NCBI RefSeq assembly: GCF_037975235.1
Contig: NZ_CP150241.1
Location: 4,216,001 to 4,280,000, forward strand
Direction of reading: 5' to 3'
DNA length: 64,000 nt
Source of the DNA: Paenibacillus sp. FSL R5-0341
Lineage (GTDB): Bacteria > Bacillota > Bacilli > Paenibacillales > Paenibacillaceae
This document shows, piece after piece, positions 1-8,299 of this stretch (the first letter of the stretch is position 1; the number at the start of each line of letters is the position of its first letter). The translations under genes and the position numbers were made by a program. Under the pieces are notes generated by a model. That model saw only the letters and a program-made list of their open reading frames with translations. It searched no databases and was not told the origin of the DNA.

Positions 1-321
1 TAAGATCTCTTTTATTAACCTTCCAAGATCGTTTCTCCCTCCACTAGGCAGGTTCGCTTTGTACATCAAGTAATATAAGCGTAATCCGGCTTCGCCGGCT
101 TGAATTACCAACTTACTCCCTTTTCCCCCATGAAGAACATAAAAGCGGCTCACTTCATACGTTTGGTTGTCTATCATCACTCCGGCCTCACCTTGAAAGG
201 TGAGGACAAAAGTACTTGTCGGAAATTTGTATTTCATCTCGTATGCCTCGAGTTCCATGTATCGGATATCTGTTATACTCACCGCAGCATAGCTCCAGAG
301 TATATAATAATCATTCCACAT
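1..321 (-). CDS. AraC-type regulator, N-terminal part (runs off window start)
   Basis: The 5' 107 codons of a gene that continues beyond base 1. Translation from the ATG at 321-319 begins MWNDYYILWSYAAVSITDIR and reads as a cupin-like sensor half (EMKYKFPTSTFVLTF, then a turn with GEAGVMID), the type found in front of AraC HTH domains in Paenibacillus iron and siderophore regulators. The HTH is not in view. A CGGAG site lies upstream, and an earlier ATG in that frame meets TAG at once, which fixes the start. A near-perfect Fur box lies 60-75 bp upstream, so iron control is likely. The AraC assignment is an inference from this half only. Confidence 0.6.
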   Translation of the reverse strand, partial: MWNDYYILWSYAAVSITDIRYMELEAYEMKYKFPTSTFVLTFQGEAGVMIDNQTYEVSRFYVLHGGKGSKLVIQAGEAGLRLYYLMYKANLPSGGRNDLGRLIKEIL

Positions 322-379
322 TTTGCTAACCCATCTCCGTCTACATAGATTGTGTCTAAACTTCTATCTACTCACTTAT

Positions 380-394
380 TGATAACCATTATCA
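380..394. promoter_or_regulatory. Fur box (7-1-7)
   Basis: The sequence TGATAACCATTATCA matches the Bacillus Fur 7-1-7 consensus TGATAATNATTATCA at all but one position. It lies between the divergent AraC-type gene (start 321) and the FlxA-like gene (start 532), so it could control either or both. The match is seen directly; regulation is inferred. Confidence 0.65.
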
Positions 395-531
395 ATTTTT
401 AGGATGAAGTACGCAATACAAGCGACTTAAATGAATCCTTTTAGATGAAATAAAAGCTATTCAAATCCTTCTCTTAACATCCGATATATGTAAATAGAAC
501 CATGATAAAGCGTAGAAGGAGAACAGAGGAT

Positions 532-1344
532 ATGAATTCAATCTCATCTGCAACCAAAAGCAGTTTTACTCCCGGGAATCAAGTCTCCAATCGGGATAAA
601 GAAATCCAGGGACTTATGCAGCAGAAGATTCGACTTAATGAAGAAATGCAAGGGGTAAAATCCAATGACGAGTTGGATACCAAAACTAAAGCTCAGCGAA
701 TTAAATCCTTAACAAGCTCCATATCCCAGATTGACAGTCAGATTGCGCAAATTAAATCTGAGGAATTGCAGGAAAAGAACAAATTAAGACAGCCTGAAAA
801 GGCTCAACAGCAACAACCCAAACCAAGTGACGAGACTCAAGCCCCTTCACTGGATCATCTCATTAAACATAGTCAGACTTATGATCAATTGGGTAAGCTG
901 GTCGGTTTGCGGGATCGCATGCAGGGCTCCATTCAGACCACCGAAGGAGAAACCCGCTTCGACCGACTTGTTCTGGAAATCAATCCTCCCGGAAATGAAC
1001 TCGATCTCGGCAAATCAATGATGCTGGAAAATGCAGAGCGCACCGTCTTTCAGGCAAAGCGAGAGGTCGTCCAGGACATTAATGCGCAGTTGAACAAGGT
1101 CAACCAGAAGATTGGAGAACTAGTGGAAGAGATCCATCAGCCCGCACCTAAAGAAAAGGTACTACCTCCTAACTCTGCAGCCTCTGGGAAAGAAGATCAG
1201 GAAGTAAATGAGGTAAAGAAAACGGGAAGTAAGGAGAAGCCATCCGATGGTGGAACCACAGATCAGGAATCCGGAAACGGCCCGCAAACTCCGGCTTCTG
1301 CATCTCCTGCTGCTTCATATCCATCCGTCGATATTCGAGTCTGA
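532..1344 (+). CDS. FlxA-like coiled-coil protein
   Basis: A 270 aa soluble protein rich in Q, K, E and S with no signal peptide or membrane segment. Residues ~20-90 form a heptad-like coiled coil ([20 protein letters not shown], then [20 protein letters not shown]) like the FlxA-like family found in many Paenibacillus. A middle segment (~110-215) is again helical, and the last ~55 residues are low-complexity and acidic. AAGGAG at ~515-520 favours the ATG at 532 over the in-frame ATG at 502. A strong intrinsic terminator follows. The function is unknown and the family label rests on composition and the N-terminal coiled coil. Confidence 0.7.
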   Translation: MNSISSATKSSFTPGNQVSNRDKEIQGLMQQKIRLNEEMQGVKSNDELDTKTKAQRIKSLTSSISQIDSQIAQIKSEELQEKNKLRQPEKAQQQQPKPSDETQAPSLDHLIKHSQTYDQLGKLVGLRDRMQGSIQTTEGETRFDRLVLEINPPGNELDLGKSMMLENAERTVFQAKREVVQDINAQLNKVNQKIGELVEEIHQPAPKEKVLPPNSAASGKEDQEVNEVKKTGSKEKPSDGGTTDQESGNGPQTPASASPAASYPSVDIRV

Positions 1345-1439
1345 GTACGCTCTGATCAAACATGCTTATATGTATACATATTGGGGTTGAAGTGTTTTCT
1401 TTTCAAAACACTGCCTTCGCCCCGCACGCATCAAATGAT

Positions 1440-1490
1440 AGAAAACCGCTAGGACAGGTGACTTACTCCTGATACGTAGCGGTTTTTCTG
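1440..1490 (+). terminator. intrinsic terminator after the FlxA-like gene
   Basis: GAAAACCGCTA pairs with TAGCGGTTTTTC across a ~25 nt loop and is followed by T-rich sequence. It lies ~95 bp downstream of the stop codon. Confidence 0.75.
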
Positions 1491-1512
1491 CATTTTAACG
1501 TATGGGTTCATG

Positions 1513-1600
1513 CGAAGCCTAGGCTTCCGAAGAAGCTTTCATACAAAAGGCTTTTAGATTCACTTCTTCAGGTTCTTTCTGTCCTCTTCGTTCTCACATA
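1513..1600. repeat. degenerate right-arm copy of the dispersed palindromic element
   Basis: Bases 1576-1595 (TTTCTGTCCTCTTCGTTCTC) are identical over 20 nt to 55364-55383 in the full element at 55.3 kb. The preceding CTTCTTCAG also matches. The left arm is missing. A separate 14 bp palindrome, GAAGCCTAGGCTTC, lies at ~1514-1527. This looks like a remnant of the family at 28.1, 55.3 and 58.8 kb. Confidence 0.55.
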
Positions 1601-1634
1601 AATGTTTATTTCAATTTATATTGGATATTTCTTA

Positions 1635-2591
1635 TTAGCATGGATTACTGACGGTATCATTGGCACAGATGATGCTGCCAGCAATCGCTTTACAACCTTT
1701 TTTGATGCGTGTGGCCTCATCGATAATTTGATCGATGTTTTCATAATTTTGCTTGCTGTTGGTTACAACCGCGATGGAAACAGACACGAGAGGAATGGGC
1801 CGATTCAGCCCGGAGCGTCCCTCCCCCAGAACATATTGATGAAGCCAATCACGTTCGTTGTAGAACGTCTTCTTCATCTCCTCAAAGCCTGAAATGACTT
1901 CCTCACTTATATGCTTGTAATCATGGTGATTCAGAATCGCAATAAAATCATCACCACCGATATGTCCAAGAAAAGCTTCAGGGAAAACAAAAAGCTTGCG
2001 AAGCAAGTTAGCTGTCGCCTGAATAAGCTGATCTCCCATTTTGAAACCGTAGCTATCATTGTAGGATTTAAACTGATCAAGATCGACGTACAGTACGCTA
2101 AAATGGTCCAACTGAAGAGCCTGAGACAGCCTTTCATCTATAATATGGTTCCCGGGAAGGCCCGTTAGCGGGTTCATAAAAATCGCCATTTCGGCACGTA
2201 CATCAGCAACAGCAAGCAGCAAACGACGAATACTCACAGCTCCAAAGAAACTGTCCCCCGATGTGACCAGCACAAGGTCATATATTTCCCCTTCATCTCG
2301 ATCCATGGCGAGAACACTGACAGCTGTAATCTGTTCCGAATAATCCACCACCAGTGCCTGCGTATTCATCACCAGTTCTACAGGACGTCCCATATACAGA
2401 TTATATCCATACTGTGTGCCAATCTGCTGAAAGAATCGGGGTCGCATCATTAACGACACACCCTTCTCCCCCATAACAGCTATACCTTCGAGATGAGGAT
2501 TGGACTTGAAAAGATGATAAACGATATCGCATTTTGTATCAGATCGCACTACAGGAATTGGTTCAGCAATCTCGCCTATTTGCGTAAACAT
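1635..2591 (-). CDS. CBS-pair/GGDEF-domain protein, probable diguanylate cyclase
   Basis: A 318 aa cytoplasmic protein. Residues ~10-130 look like a CBS-pair sensor. A GGDEF domain follows from NPLTGLPGN (140-148), with the metal-binding YVDLDQFK (168-175) and GGDDF at 212-216. GGDDF is an accepted active variant of GGDEF, so c-di-GMP synthesis from GTP is plausible. No RxxD inhibitory site precedes the signature (the residues there are LGHI), so product inhibition through an I-site is unlikely. GAGGAG nine bases upstream supports the start. It is a single gene facing away from the FlxA-like gene. The CBS call is less certain than the GGDEF call. Confidence 0.8.
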   Translation of the reverse strand: MFTQIGEIAEPIPVVRSDTKCDIVYHLFKSNPHLEGIAVMGEKGVSLMMRPRFFQQIGTQYGYNLYMGRPVELVMNTQALVVDYSEQITAVSVLAMDRDEGEIYDLVLVTSGDSFFGAVSIRRLLLAVADVRAEMAIFMNPLTGLPGNHIIDERLSQALQLDHFSVLYVDLDQFKSYNDSYGFKMGDQLIQATANLLRKLFVFPEAFLGHIGGDDFIAILNHHDYKHISEEVISGFEEMKKTFYNERDWLHQYVLGEGRSGLNRPIPLVSVSIAVVTNSKQNYENIDQIIDEATRIKKGCKAIAGSIICANDTVSNPC

Positions 2592-2970
2592 ACTATTCTA
2601 CTCCTCTGTTCGTAGCATCTAATCCGTACTTCCAAATTATATGTAGGTCTTTGTCAATGGTCACATCGTACCACTTTCTACTAGAAAAAGCGTTAACTGA
2701 AGGTAAAAGTTTATAAATTATTTCCTTTATCTGAATTTTTCTATAGGGAGCTTACTTTAATGCTTGATCTCAAAATTCAGAAACAATCATGCAAAAATAC
2801 CGTCAATTATTGGATATTTTAAATCCAATAATTGACGGTATTCGTTGACATATATGATAGAAGTTTAGAGGCATGAAATGAAGGAATTCAAATATTGACC
2901 GCCAAAATTCATTTGGTTAGAATCTAATCTGAATCCAAAATTTCTTGCCCAATCACTACTCCTGACCCTT
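2592..2970. other. intergenic region between the GGDEF gene and spo0A
   Basis: No supported gene in 379 bp. It is A+T-rich. Its one clear feature is the 20 bp perfect inverted repeat at 2796-2842. Confidence 0.6.
2796..2842 (-). terminator. 20 bp perfect inverted repeat, possible spo0A terminator
   Basis: The arms at 2796-2815 and 2823-2842 are perfectly complementary over 20 bp (AATACCGTCAATTATTGGAT) around a 7 nt loop. On the minus strand the stem ends in a run of five T, so it could terminate spo0A ~130 bp after its stop. The stem is unusually A+T-rich and long for a terminator, so an operator or a mobile-element remnant is also possible. Confidence 0.5.
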
Positions 2971-3777
2971 TCAGCTTACCTTATGCTCAATTCTCAGCTT
3001 GTCAGCAACCATCGCGATGAACTCAGAGTTCGTCGGCTTCGACTTGCTGATGTTAATTGTATAACCAAACAAGTGGCTGATGCTGTCGATGTTACCGCGA
3101 GTCCAAGCCACTTCAATCGCATGACGGATCGCTCGTTCGACGCGGGATGGCGTGGTTTTGAATTTTTCGGCAATCGCCGGATACAGTGTTTTGGTGATGG
3201 CTCCCAAAATTTCGATATTGTTATACACCATCGTAATCGCTTCGCGCAAATACTGATATCCCTTAATATGCGCAGGAACACCGATTTCATGTATGATGGA
3301 CGTAATACTGGCATCCAGATTTTTGTGTTTGCCCATTGGTACGACATTGGATTTCATGAACATGGATGAACCGCTGCTTGTGGACATCGCCGTCTGGGTT
3401 CCCACGAGTTGACGCACACGATTCGCGAGCACTTCCATGTCAAACGGCTTAAGAATGTAATAGGAAGCTCCGAGTTGCACGGCACGCTGTGTGATATTCT
3501 CTTGTCCGAATGCCGTAAGCATAATGACTTTAGGCTGTGGAGACAGGTTCAGGTTGCGCAAGCGCTCAAGCACACCCAGTCCATCCAGATGAGGCATGAT
3601 AATATCCAGAATCAATACATCCGGCACATCCCGAGTTTGCTCCAGCAATTGCAGTACTTCTTCTCCATTGTATGCAATACCGGTTACTTCCATATCTTCC
3701 TGCTCAGATATATATTCGGCAAGCAAATTCGTAAATTCACGATTATCATCGGCCAGCAATACCTCAATTTTTTGCAA
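2971..3777 (-). CDS. spo0A: sporulation master response regulator Spo0A
   Basis: Read from the TTG at 3777 the protein has 268 aa (B. subtilis Spo0A has 267). The start is set by AAAGGAGG seven bases upstream; a frame-compatible ATG further up has no such site. The receiver domain has the acidic pocket D10/D11, phosphoacceptor D58 in [12 protein letters not shown] and the lysine in YILKPFD. A linker of ~20 residues leads to the SpoA DNA-binding domain with the recognition helix [18 protein letters not shown]. It is phosphorylated by the phosphorelay and controls entry into sporulation. Three 0A boxes upstream suggest autoregulation. It is adjacent to spoIVB, as in Bacillus, with a terminator between. 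Confidence 0.98.
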   Translation of the reverse strand: MQKIEVLLADDNREFTNLLAEYISEQEDMEVTGIAYNGEEVLQLLEQTRDVPDVLILDIIMPHLDGLGVLERLRNLNLSPQPKVIMLTAFGQENITQRAVQLGASYYILKPFDMEVLANRVRQLVGTQTAMSTSSGSSMFMKSNVVPMGKHKNLDASITSIIHEIGVPAHIKGYQYLREAITMVYNNIEILGAITKTLYPAIAEKFKTTPSRVERAIRHAIEVAWTRGNIDSISHLFGYTINISKSKPTNSEFIAMVADKLRIEHKVS

Positions 3778-3820
3778 AACGGTATCCTCCTTTAAATTAA
3801 ACATCGTTTCGTACATTTCC

Positions 3821-3847
3821 TTACAGGTTAAATTTTCGACACAGCAA
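3821..3847 (-). other. possible 8-codon leader ORF upstream of spo0A
   Basis: AGGAGG at 3856-3861 (minus strand) is followed after 8 nt by TTG, seven further codons (read MLCRKFNL) and TAA at 3823-3821. The ORF overlaps the 0A box at 3835-3841 and ends 43 nt before the spo0A start. The ribosome site is at least as good as that of spo0A. Translation is inferred only. Confidence 0.35.
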
Positions 3848-3952
3848 GTTAAATTCCTCCTGTCGAAAATTATTTTTCTTTATTTTTTTTTCTTGATCCT
3901 ATATAATAAATAATTTATTTCATTATCCGATATATTATGTTTCCTTTCGACA
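3835..3952. promoter_or_regulatory. three 0A boxes upstream of spo0A
   Basis: The core TGTCGAA occurs three times in the 175 bp before spo0A: at 3835-3841 (minus strand), 3861-3867 (plus strand) and 3946-3952 (minus strand). All three match the B. subtilis 0A-box consensus TGNCGAA. The first two flank the leader ORF ribosome site and the third lies by the spoIVB terminator. Spo0A feedback on its own gene is the natural reading. Confidence 0.65.
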
Positions 3953-3954
3953 AA

Positions 3955-3995
3955 AAAGAACCTCAGGGCTGTTTATCCAGCCTTGAGGTTCTTAT
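3955..3995 (-). terminator. spoIVB terminator
   Basis: On the minus strand AAGAACCTCAAGGCTG pairs with CAGCCCTGAGGTTCTT around ~5 nt and runs into TTTTTT. The stem includes the last codons and stop of spoIVB and separates it from spo0A. Confidence 0.85.
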
Positions 3996-5301
3996 CGTTT
4001 TCCTTTTTCATCATAACGCCAGCATCTTGTAACATCCATTCAATGAAGCAACCGTAACCCGATTTCGGATCATTGACAAATACGTGAGTAACTGCACCAA
4101 TCAATTTACCGTTTTGCACAATAGGGCTACCGCTCATGCCTTGAACAATGCCTCCGGTCTTATCCAGCAATTTCGGGTCCGTAATTCGAAGTACCAGACC
4201 TTTCGTCGCTGGCTCGGATTGATCTGCTACATGAACAATGTCAATGGAGAAGCGTTCAACTTGTTGACCGTCAACCACGGTAAGTATTTCGGCCGGACCT
4301 TCTTTCACTTCATGAGAGAAAGCGACGGGAATGCCTTTCGAATACAGACTGTGCTCAGGATTTCCGGACATTTTACCAAAGATGCCAAAAGCCGTATTAC
4401 GTTCAATATTGCCCAAAATTTTGCTTTCCTTAAGGAAATGAGCACGTTTTTCACCCGGATCACCGGTCTCACTCTTCGAAATTGACGTTACATTGGACTG
4501 AACAATCTGACCACTACCCACAACAATAGATGTCTGTGTGTTCATATCTGTAATGACATGGCCCAGTGCGCCATATACGCCCTGATCGGGAGCATAGAAG
4601 GTAAGTGTACCAACACCGGCTGCAGAATCACGAATGTACAAGCCCAGCCTCCACGCTTGATCCTCAGAGTCGTATGCCGGAGTCAATCGTGTCTTAACCG
4701 TTTCCTTACCACGCTTTAATACAACATCGATGCCTTTTTTACTTTTGCCTGCAAGTTCAACGGCCTCGGAGACGCCTGACACGCCATCCAGACGTTTACC
4801 ATCCATATGCGTGATGAGATCCCCAAGCTTGATGCCCGCTGTTTCTCCGGGCGATACACGCTCATCCTGACCGGAACGGACCAGATGATGTCCGACCACC
4901 AGAATGCCCGCCGATTTAACCTTGACGCCAATGGTTTGACCCCCGGGTACAACACGCAAATCCGGAATCACATTCACATGCACTGTTTTGACCGGAATTT
5001 TACCCCACAACTTTAACGTTAATTTGGCATGTCCCGTTTGTTGGGGGTGAAGATGCAAAGGTTGTTGCCTGGTAACATGCATCGCAGCCTGATCATCCAA
5101 ACCAACGATATCAGGACGATCTACAACGGCGCTTGAAGCAGCGGGTACAGCGAGCCTAACATCAGCTTGCCTGCCAGCAAACACCTGCAATTCATCGGGC
5201 AGTGAAGCATAACTTTGCACAGGCTGAACAGCCTGGCTAATCACACAAAGAAAGAAGGCAAATAAAAGACCTAGCAATTTCTTCCTGAGGGGGGAATTCA
5301 A
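3973..5301 (-). CDS. spoIVB: SpoIVB serine peptidase
   Basis: A 442 aa S55-family protease. It is made in the forespore and secreted into the intermembrane space, where it triggers pro-sigma-K processing. An N-terminal membrane/signal segment (~8-28) is followed by a linker, a PDZ domain (~120-205, with GETAGIKLGDLI) and the peptidase domain. The catalytic triad is visible: H248 in GALGHVITD, D375 in RITDP and S390 in GMSGSP, each offset by 12 from B. subtilis H236/D363/S378. The start is TTG with GGGAG 11 nt upstream. The gene lies between recN and spo0A as in Bacillus. Confidence 0.96.
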   Translation of the reverse strand: MNSPLRKKLLGLLFAFFLCVISQAVQPVQSYASLPDELQVFAGRQADVRLAVPAASSAVVDRPDIVGLDDQAAMHVTRQQPLHLHPQQTGHAKLTLKLWGKIPVKTVHVNVIPDLRVVPGGQTIGVKVKSAGILVVGHHLVRSGQDERVSPGETAGIKLGDLITHMDGKRLDGVSGVSEAVELAGKSKKGIDVVLKRGKETVKTRLTPAYDSEDQAWRLGLYIRDSAAGVGTLTFYAPDQGVYGALGHVITDMNTQTSIVVGSGQIVQSNVTSISKSETGDPGEKRAHFLKESKILGNIERNTAFGIFGKMSGNPEHSLYSKGIPVAFSHEVKEGPAEILTVVDGQQVERFSIDIVHVADQSEPATKGLVLRITDPKLLDKTGGIVQGMSGSPIVQNGKLIGAVTHVFVNDPKSGYGCFIEWMLQDAGVMMKKENDKNLKAG

Positions 5302-5421
5302 TGGCTGTCACACTCCCTTTGCTTCTTTCGCTTGACGAAAGGTGGTCGCCAATTGCGTACCTATAAGATAACCTCGCCCCCAGGCTTTTATTACTGTCAA
5401 ACATTACGCCAGCCGTTCGTT

Positions 5422-7140
5422 TCACCCTTTTTTGGCTTCCGCCAAATTCAGCATTTCCTGTGCGTGATGCAGCGTTTTTTCTGTAATTTCCACGCCGCCG
5501 AGCATACGTGCCAATTCCTTCACTCTGCCTTCGTCTGACAGCGATTCCACCTGTGTCATCGTCCGTCCATCGTAGACATGTTTCTCGATGAGGTACTGAT
5601 GATCTGCCATACAAGCCACTTGTGGCAAGTGAGTTATTGAGAAAACCTGACAAGTCGAAGACAAGCGGAACAGTTTTTCCGCAATGGATTGTGCTGCTCT
5701 ACCGCTAACGCCTGTATCGACTTCATCAAAAATCAACACAGGTATCCGGTCATGTCGTGCGAAGATACTCTTCATCGCCAGCATCATTCTCGACAACTCA
5801 CCACCCGAAGCAATCTTGCCCAATGGTCGCAGTGGCTCACCAGGGTTCGGTGAGATCAGGAATTCTGCGTTGTCCGCACCTTGACGATTCAGACGAATAC
5901 GGCGTCCATTCCATTCAATGCCCTTTGGATCTTCAAATGGAGTGATCTGAACACGCAGTGTAGTTCTCTCCATCTGCAGATCCTTGAGCTCACTCTCCAC
6001 CTGAGCAGCCAGCTCCTCGGCACATTGTTTGCGAACCTTGCTGAGTTCTTCAGCAGACTCCATCACAAGGTTAAGCATTTTGTCACGTTCAGCTCGCAAT
6101 TTCTCAAGCCGTTCGTCCTTGTTCTCCAGCTGGTCGGTTTCATGGCTAATCTGATCATAATAACTCAGAATGAGTTCAACACTGTCCCCGTATTTCCGTC
6201 TGAGGCCAGAAATCAGGTTCAGCCTTTGCTCCACTTCTTCCAGCCTTGCCGGATTAAATTCGATCTTCTCCCGGTAATCCCTTAACTGGAATGTCGCATC
6301 TTCCAATTGATAAAATGCCGATTGCAACTGCTCTACAATCGGTTGCAGACCTTTGCTATCGTAGCCAGATATGTCTTCAATTCTAGAAAGAGCAATGCTC
6401 ACAGCTTCAAGCCCGCGTTGACCACTGAGCAGGTCATATGCACCAGCAACACTGTCCATCATTTTCTCACTATGGGATAGTTTGACCCGTTCTTCCCCGA
6501 GTAATTCATCCTCACCTCGTGTAAGGCTTGCGGCTGCGATTTCTTCAAGTTGAAAGCGATACATGTCTAAGAGCTGATATGCACGCTGACTGGACTCCTG
6601 AAGCGCACGCAGTTCTTTTTCCGCCGTGATAAACTTGCTGTAGCGCTCCTGATACTTCGCTTTGATCGGTCCGATGACTTCCGAGCCATAGGTGTCTAGA
6701 AGCCCCAGATGGCTCTCAGCGCGCAGCAAACTTTGATGTTCATGTTGCCCATGGATATTAATCAGCTTCTCGCCAACTTCTCTCAGCATCGTCAGATTGA
6801 CCAATTGCCCGTTAATGCGGGAAGTACTTTTTCCCTGTGTATTCAGCTCACGCCGAATGACCAAATGCTCTTCCGGCTCACAATGGATACCCAGCTTCTC
6901 TAACGTCTGCCATACCGGATGACTCTGCTCCATCTCGAACAGGGCTTCCATCTCTGCCTTCTCACATCCATACCGGATCAGATCCGCTGAACTGCGCCCA
7001 CCGGCAATTAAGCCAAGTGCATCTATAATAATCGACTTCCCCGCACCCGTTTCCCCTGAAAGTACATGGAACCCCGGATGGAATACGACGTCAACTTCTT
7101 CCACCACAGCCAGATTGCGAATCGATAAAGTAACTAACAT
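5422..7140 (-). CDS. recN: DNA repair ATPase RecN
   Basis: A 572 aa SMC-like protein of the double-strand-break response. Walker A GETGAGKS (~30-37) lies near the N-terminus, two coiled-coil arms occupy ~160-370, and the C-terminal head has the ABC-type signature GGELSRMMLA and Walker B VLIFDEVDTGVSG. The ATG at 7140 gives MLVTLSIRNLAVVEEV, which lines up with the B. subtilis start; GTG or TTG codons up to 7152 sit too close to the GGAGG. It follows argR in the same direction after 55 bp, as in Bacillus. Confidence 0.96.
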   Translation of the reverse strand: MLVTLSIRNLAVVEEVDVVFHPGFHVLSGETGAGKSIIIDALGLIAGGRSSADLIRYGCEKAEMEALFEMEQSHPVWQTLEKLGIHCEPEEHLVIRRELNTQGKSTSRINGQLVNLTMLREVGEKLINIHGQHEHQSLLRAESHLGLLDTYGSEVIGPIKAKYQERYSKFITAEKELRALQESSQRAYQLLDMYRFQLEEIAAASLTRGEDELLGEERVKLSHSEKMMDSVAGAYDLLSGQRGLEAVSIALSRIEDISGYDSKGLQPIVEQLQSAFYQLEDATFQLRDYREKIEFNPARLEEVEQRLNLISGLRRKYGDSVELILSYYDQISHETDQLENKDERLEKLRAERDKMLNLVMESAEELSKVRKQCAEELAAQVESELKDLQMERTTLRVQITPFEDPKGIEWNGRRIRLNRQGADNAEFLISPNPGEPLRPLGKIASGGELSRMMLAMKSIFARHDRIPVLIFDEVDTGVSGRAAQSIAEKLFRLSSTCQVFSITHLPQVACMADHQYLIEKHVYDGRTMTQVESLSDEGRVKELARMLGGVEITEKTLHHAQEMLNLAEAKKG

Positions 7141-7195
7141 CTGCAAAAACACCTCCGGATGACTAACTCAGAAATTATGTTTTTGAACCATTGCT

Positions 7196-7645
7196 TTAAG
7201 CAATATAACCCATGATGCGTTCAATAACAGTCACGCTGTTATCTTCAGTCCGGCAGATAATGAGGATGGTGTCATCTCCACAGATCGTTCCCATGACTTC
7301 ATTCCACTCAATATTATCAAGCAAAGCTGCAATGGAGTTGGCTGTTCCCGGCAAACATTTCATCACAACCAGATTGTTCGTGTGATCTATGTGCAGGAAA
7401 TTGTCCACGAGTGCACGCTTCAACTTTTGAATCGGATTATATCGTTGATCTGTCGGCAAAGAGTACTTATACCGTCCATCATCCATAGGAATCTTGATTA
7501 ACAGAAGCTCTTTGATATCCCGGGATACCGTCGCCTGAGTCACCTGAAAACCTGATTGGCGCAATGCTTCAACCAGATCATCCTGGGTCTCAATTTCATT
7601 TTGACTAATGATTTCTCGAATCTTGATGTGCCTTTGTCCTTTCAT
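7196..7645 (-). CDS. argR: arginine repressor ArgR/AhrC
   Basis: A 149 aa protein. The N-terminal winged helix (~5-70) includes the recognition segment [14 protein letters not shown]. The C-terminal hexamerisation and arginine-binding domain includes [14 protein letters not shown]. It represses arginine biosynthesis and activates catabolism when arginine is bound. TGGAGG six bases upstream supports the ATG at 7645. It lies just upstream of recN, as in many Firmicutes. Confidence 0.95.
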   Translation of the reverse strand: MKGQRHIKIREIISQNEIETQDDLVEALRQSGFQVTQATVSRDIKELLLIKIPMDDGRYKYSLPTDQRYNPIQKLKRALVDNFLHIDHTNNLVVMKCLPGTANSIAALLDNIEWNEVMGTICGDDTILIICRTEDNSVTVIERIMGYIA

Positions 7646-7729
7646 ACATGCCTCCAGTTAAATGTATTGCAATAAAGCAGCAAGTGTAGTTCGCCGCAGA
7701 CTTGGCCCTGCAATGTTCATTCTTTTATA

Positions 7730-8215
7730 TTAGTCCAGATCATCCCCATCATACACATCTTCCTGATAGTCCATGAGCCTGATTAACTTAATATCGGAAT
7801 CCTCGACGTCAACATACAGCAGCCCTTCACAGCCCGGATATAATAACAGATAATTGAGGAAGCGATCCCTTAACGCCGGTCCGGTCATTTCAAGTGGTTG
7901 TCTGCGACGAGACGTCTTCACCAGATATCTGAGATCCTCACGTTCTGCAACATAGTCAATGAATAATCTGCTGTAATAAACGGATTCATTGGCCTCAAAA
8001 GCCAGAGGGACTTTCATTTTGCCACCGATGACTTCGTAACCCTGGGCTTCAAGCAAATCCAATGCCGGGGAATCCTGAATTTTCACGTTCAGTTGCATTC
8101 CAGACAAGCTTACCGGCATCGGCCGGTTCACCCAATTACGCAAGCCGAAGAACAGCCACAAGATCAAACAGACAGCAAGTACACCTATAACGATTGTGTC
8201 ATATTGTCCATCCAT
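7730..8215 (-). CDS. membrane-anchored protein of unknown function
   Basis: A 161 aa protein with one N-terminal membrane segment (~8-26, IVIGVLAVCLILWLFFGL) and a soluble remainder with acidic ends (YDGDDLD at the C-terminus). A central stretch, YSRLFIDYVAEREDLRYLV, is well ordered in appearance. I do not recognise the family. GAGGTGAGCG upstream supports the start. Its position between argR and tlyA and its regular codon usage say it is real. It is not part of the B. subtilis arrangement, so it may be a Paenibacillus-lineage gene. Confidence 0.75.
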   Translation of the reverse strand: MDGQYDTIVIGVLAVCLILWLFFGLRNWVNRPMPVSLSGMQLNVKIQDSPALDLLEAQGYEVIGGKMKVPLAFEANESVYYSRLFIDYVAEREDLRYLVKTSRRRQPLEMTGPALRDRFLNYLLLYPGCEGLLYVDVEDSDIKLIRLMDYQEDVYDGDDLD

Positions 8216-8299
8216 TATCGCTCACCTCGAAGATATATTCGAGATCCAGTAACGATTTCCCTTTACACCAATCATCTTCCCAGCGAAAAGAAACCCATC

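Noticed and set aside
3821..3916. ATG 39 bases upstream as the spo0A start
   Set aside because: The TTG at 3777 has AAAGGAGG at 7 nt and gives the expected family N-terminus; the upstream ATG has no good site.
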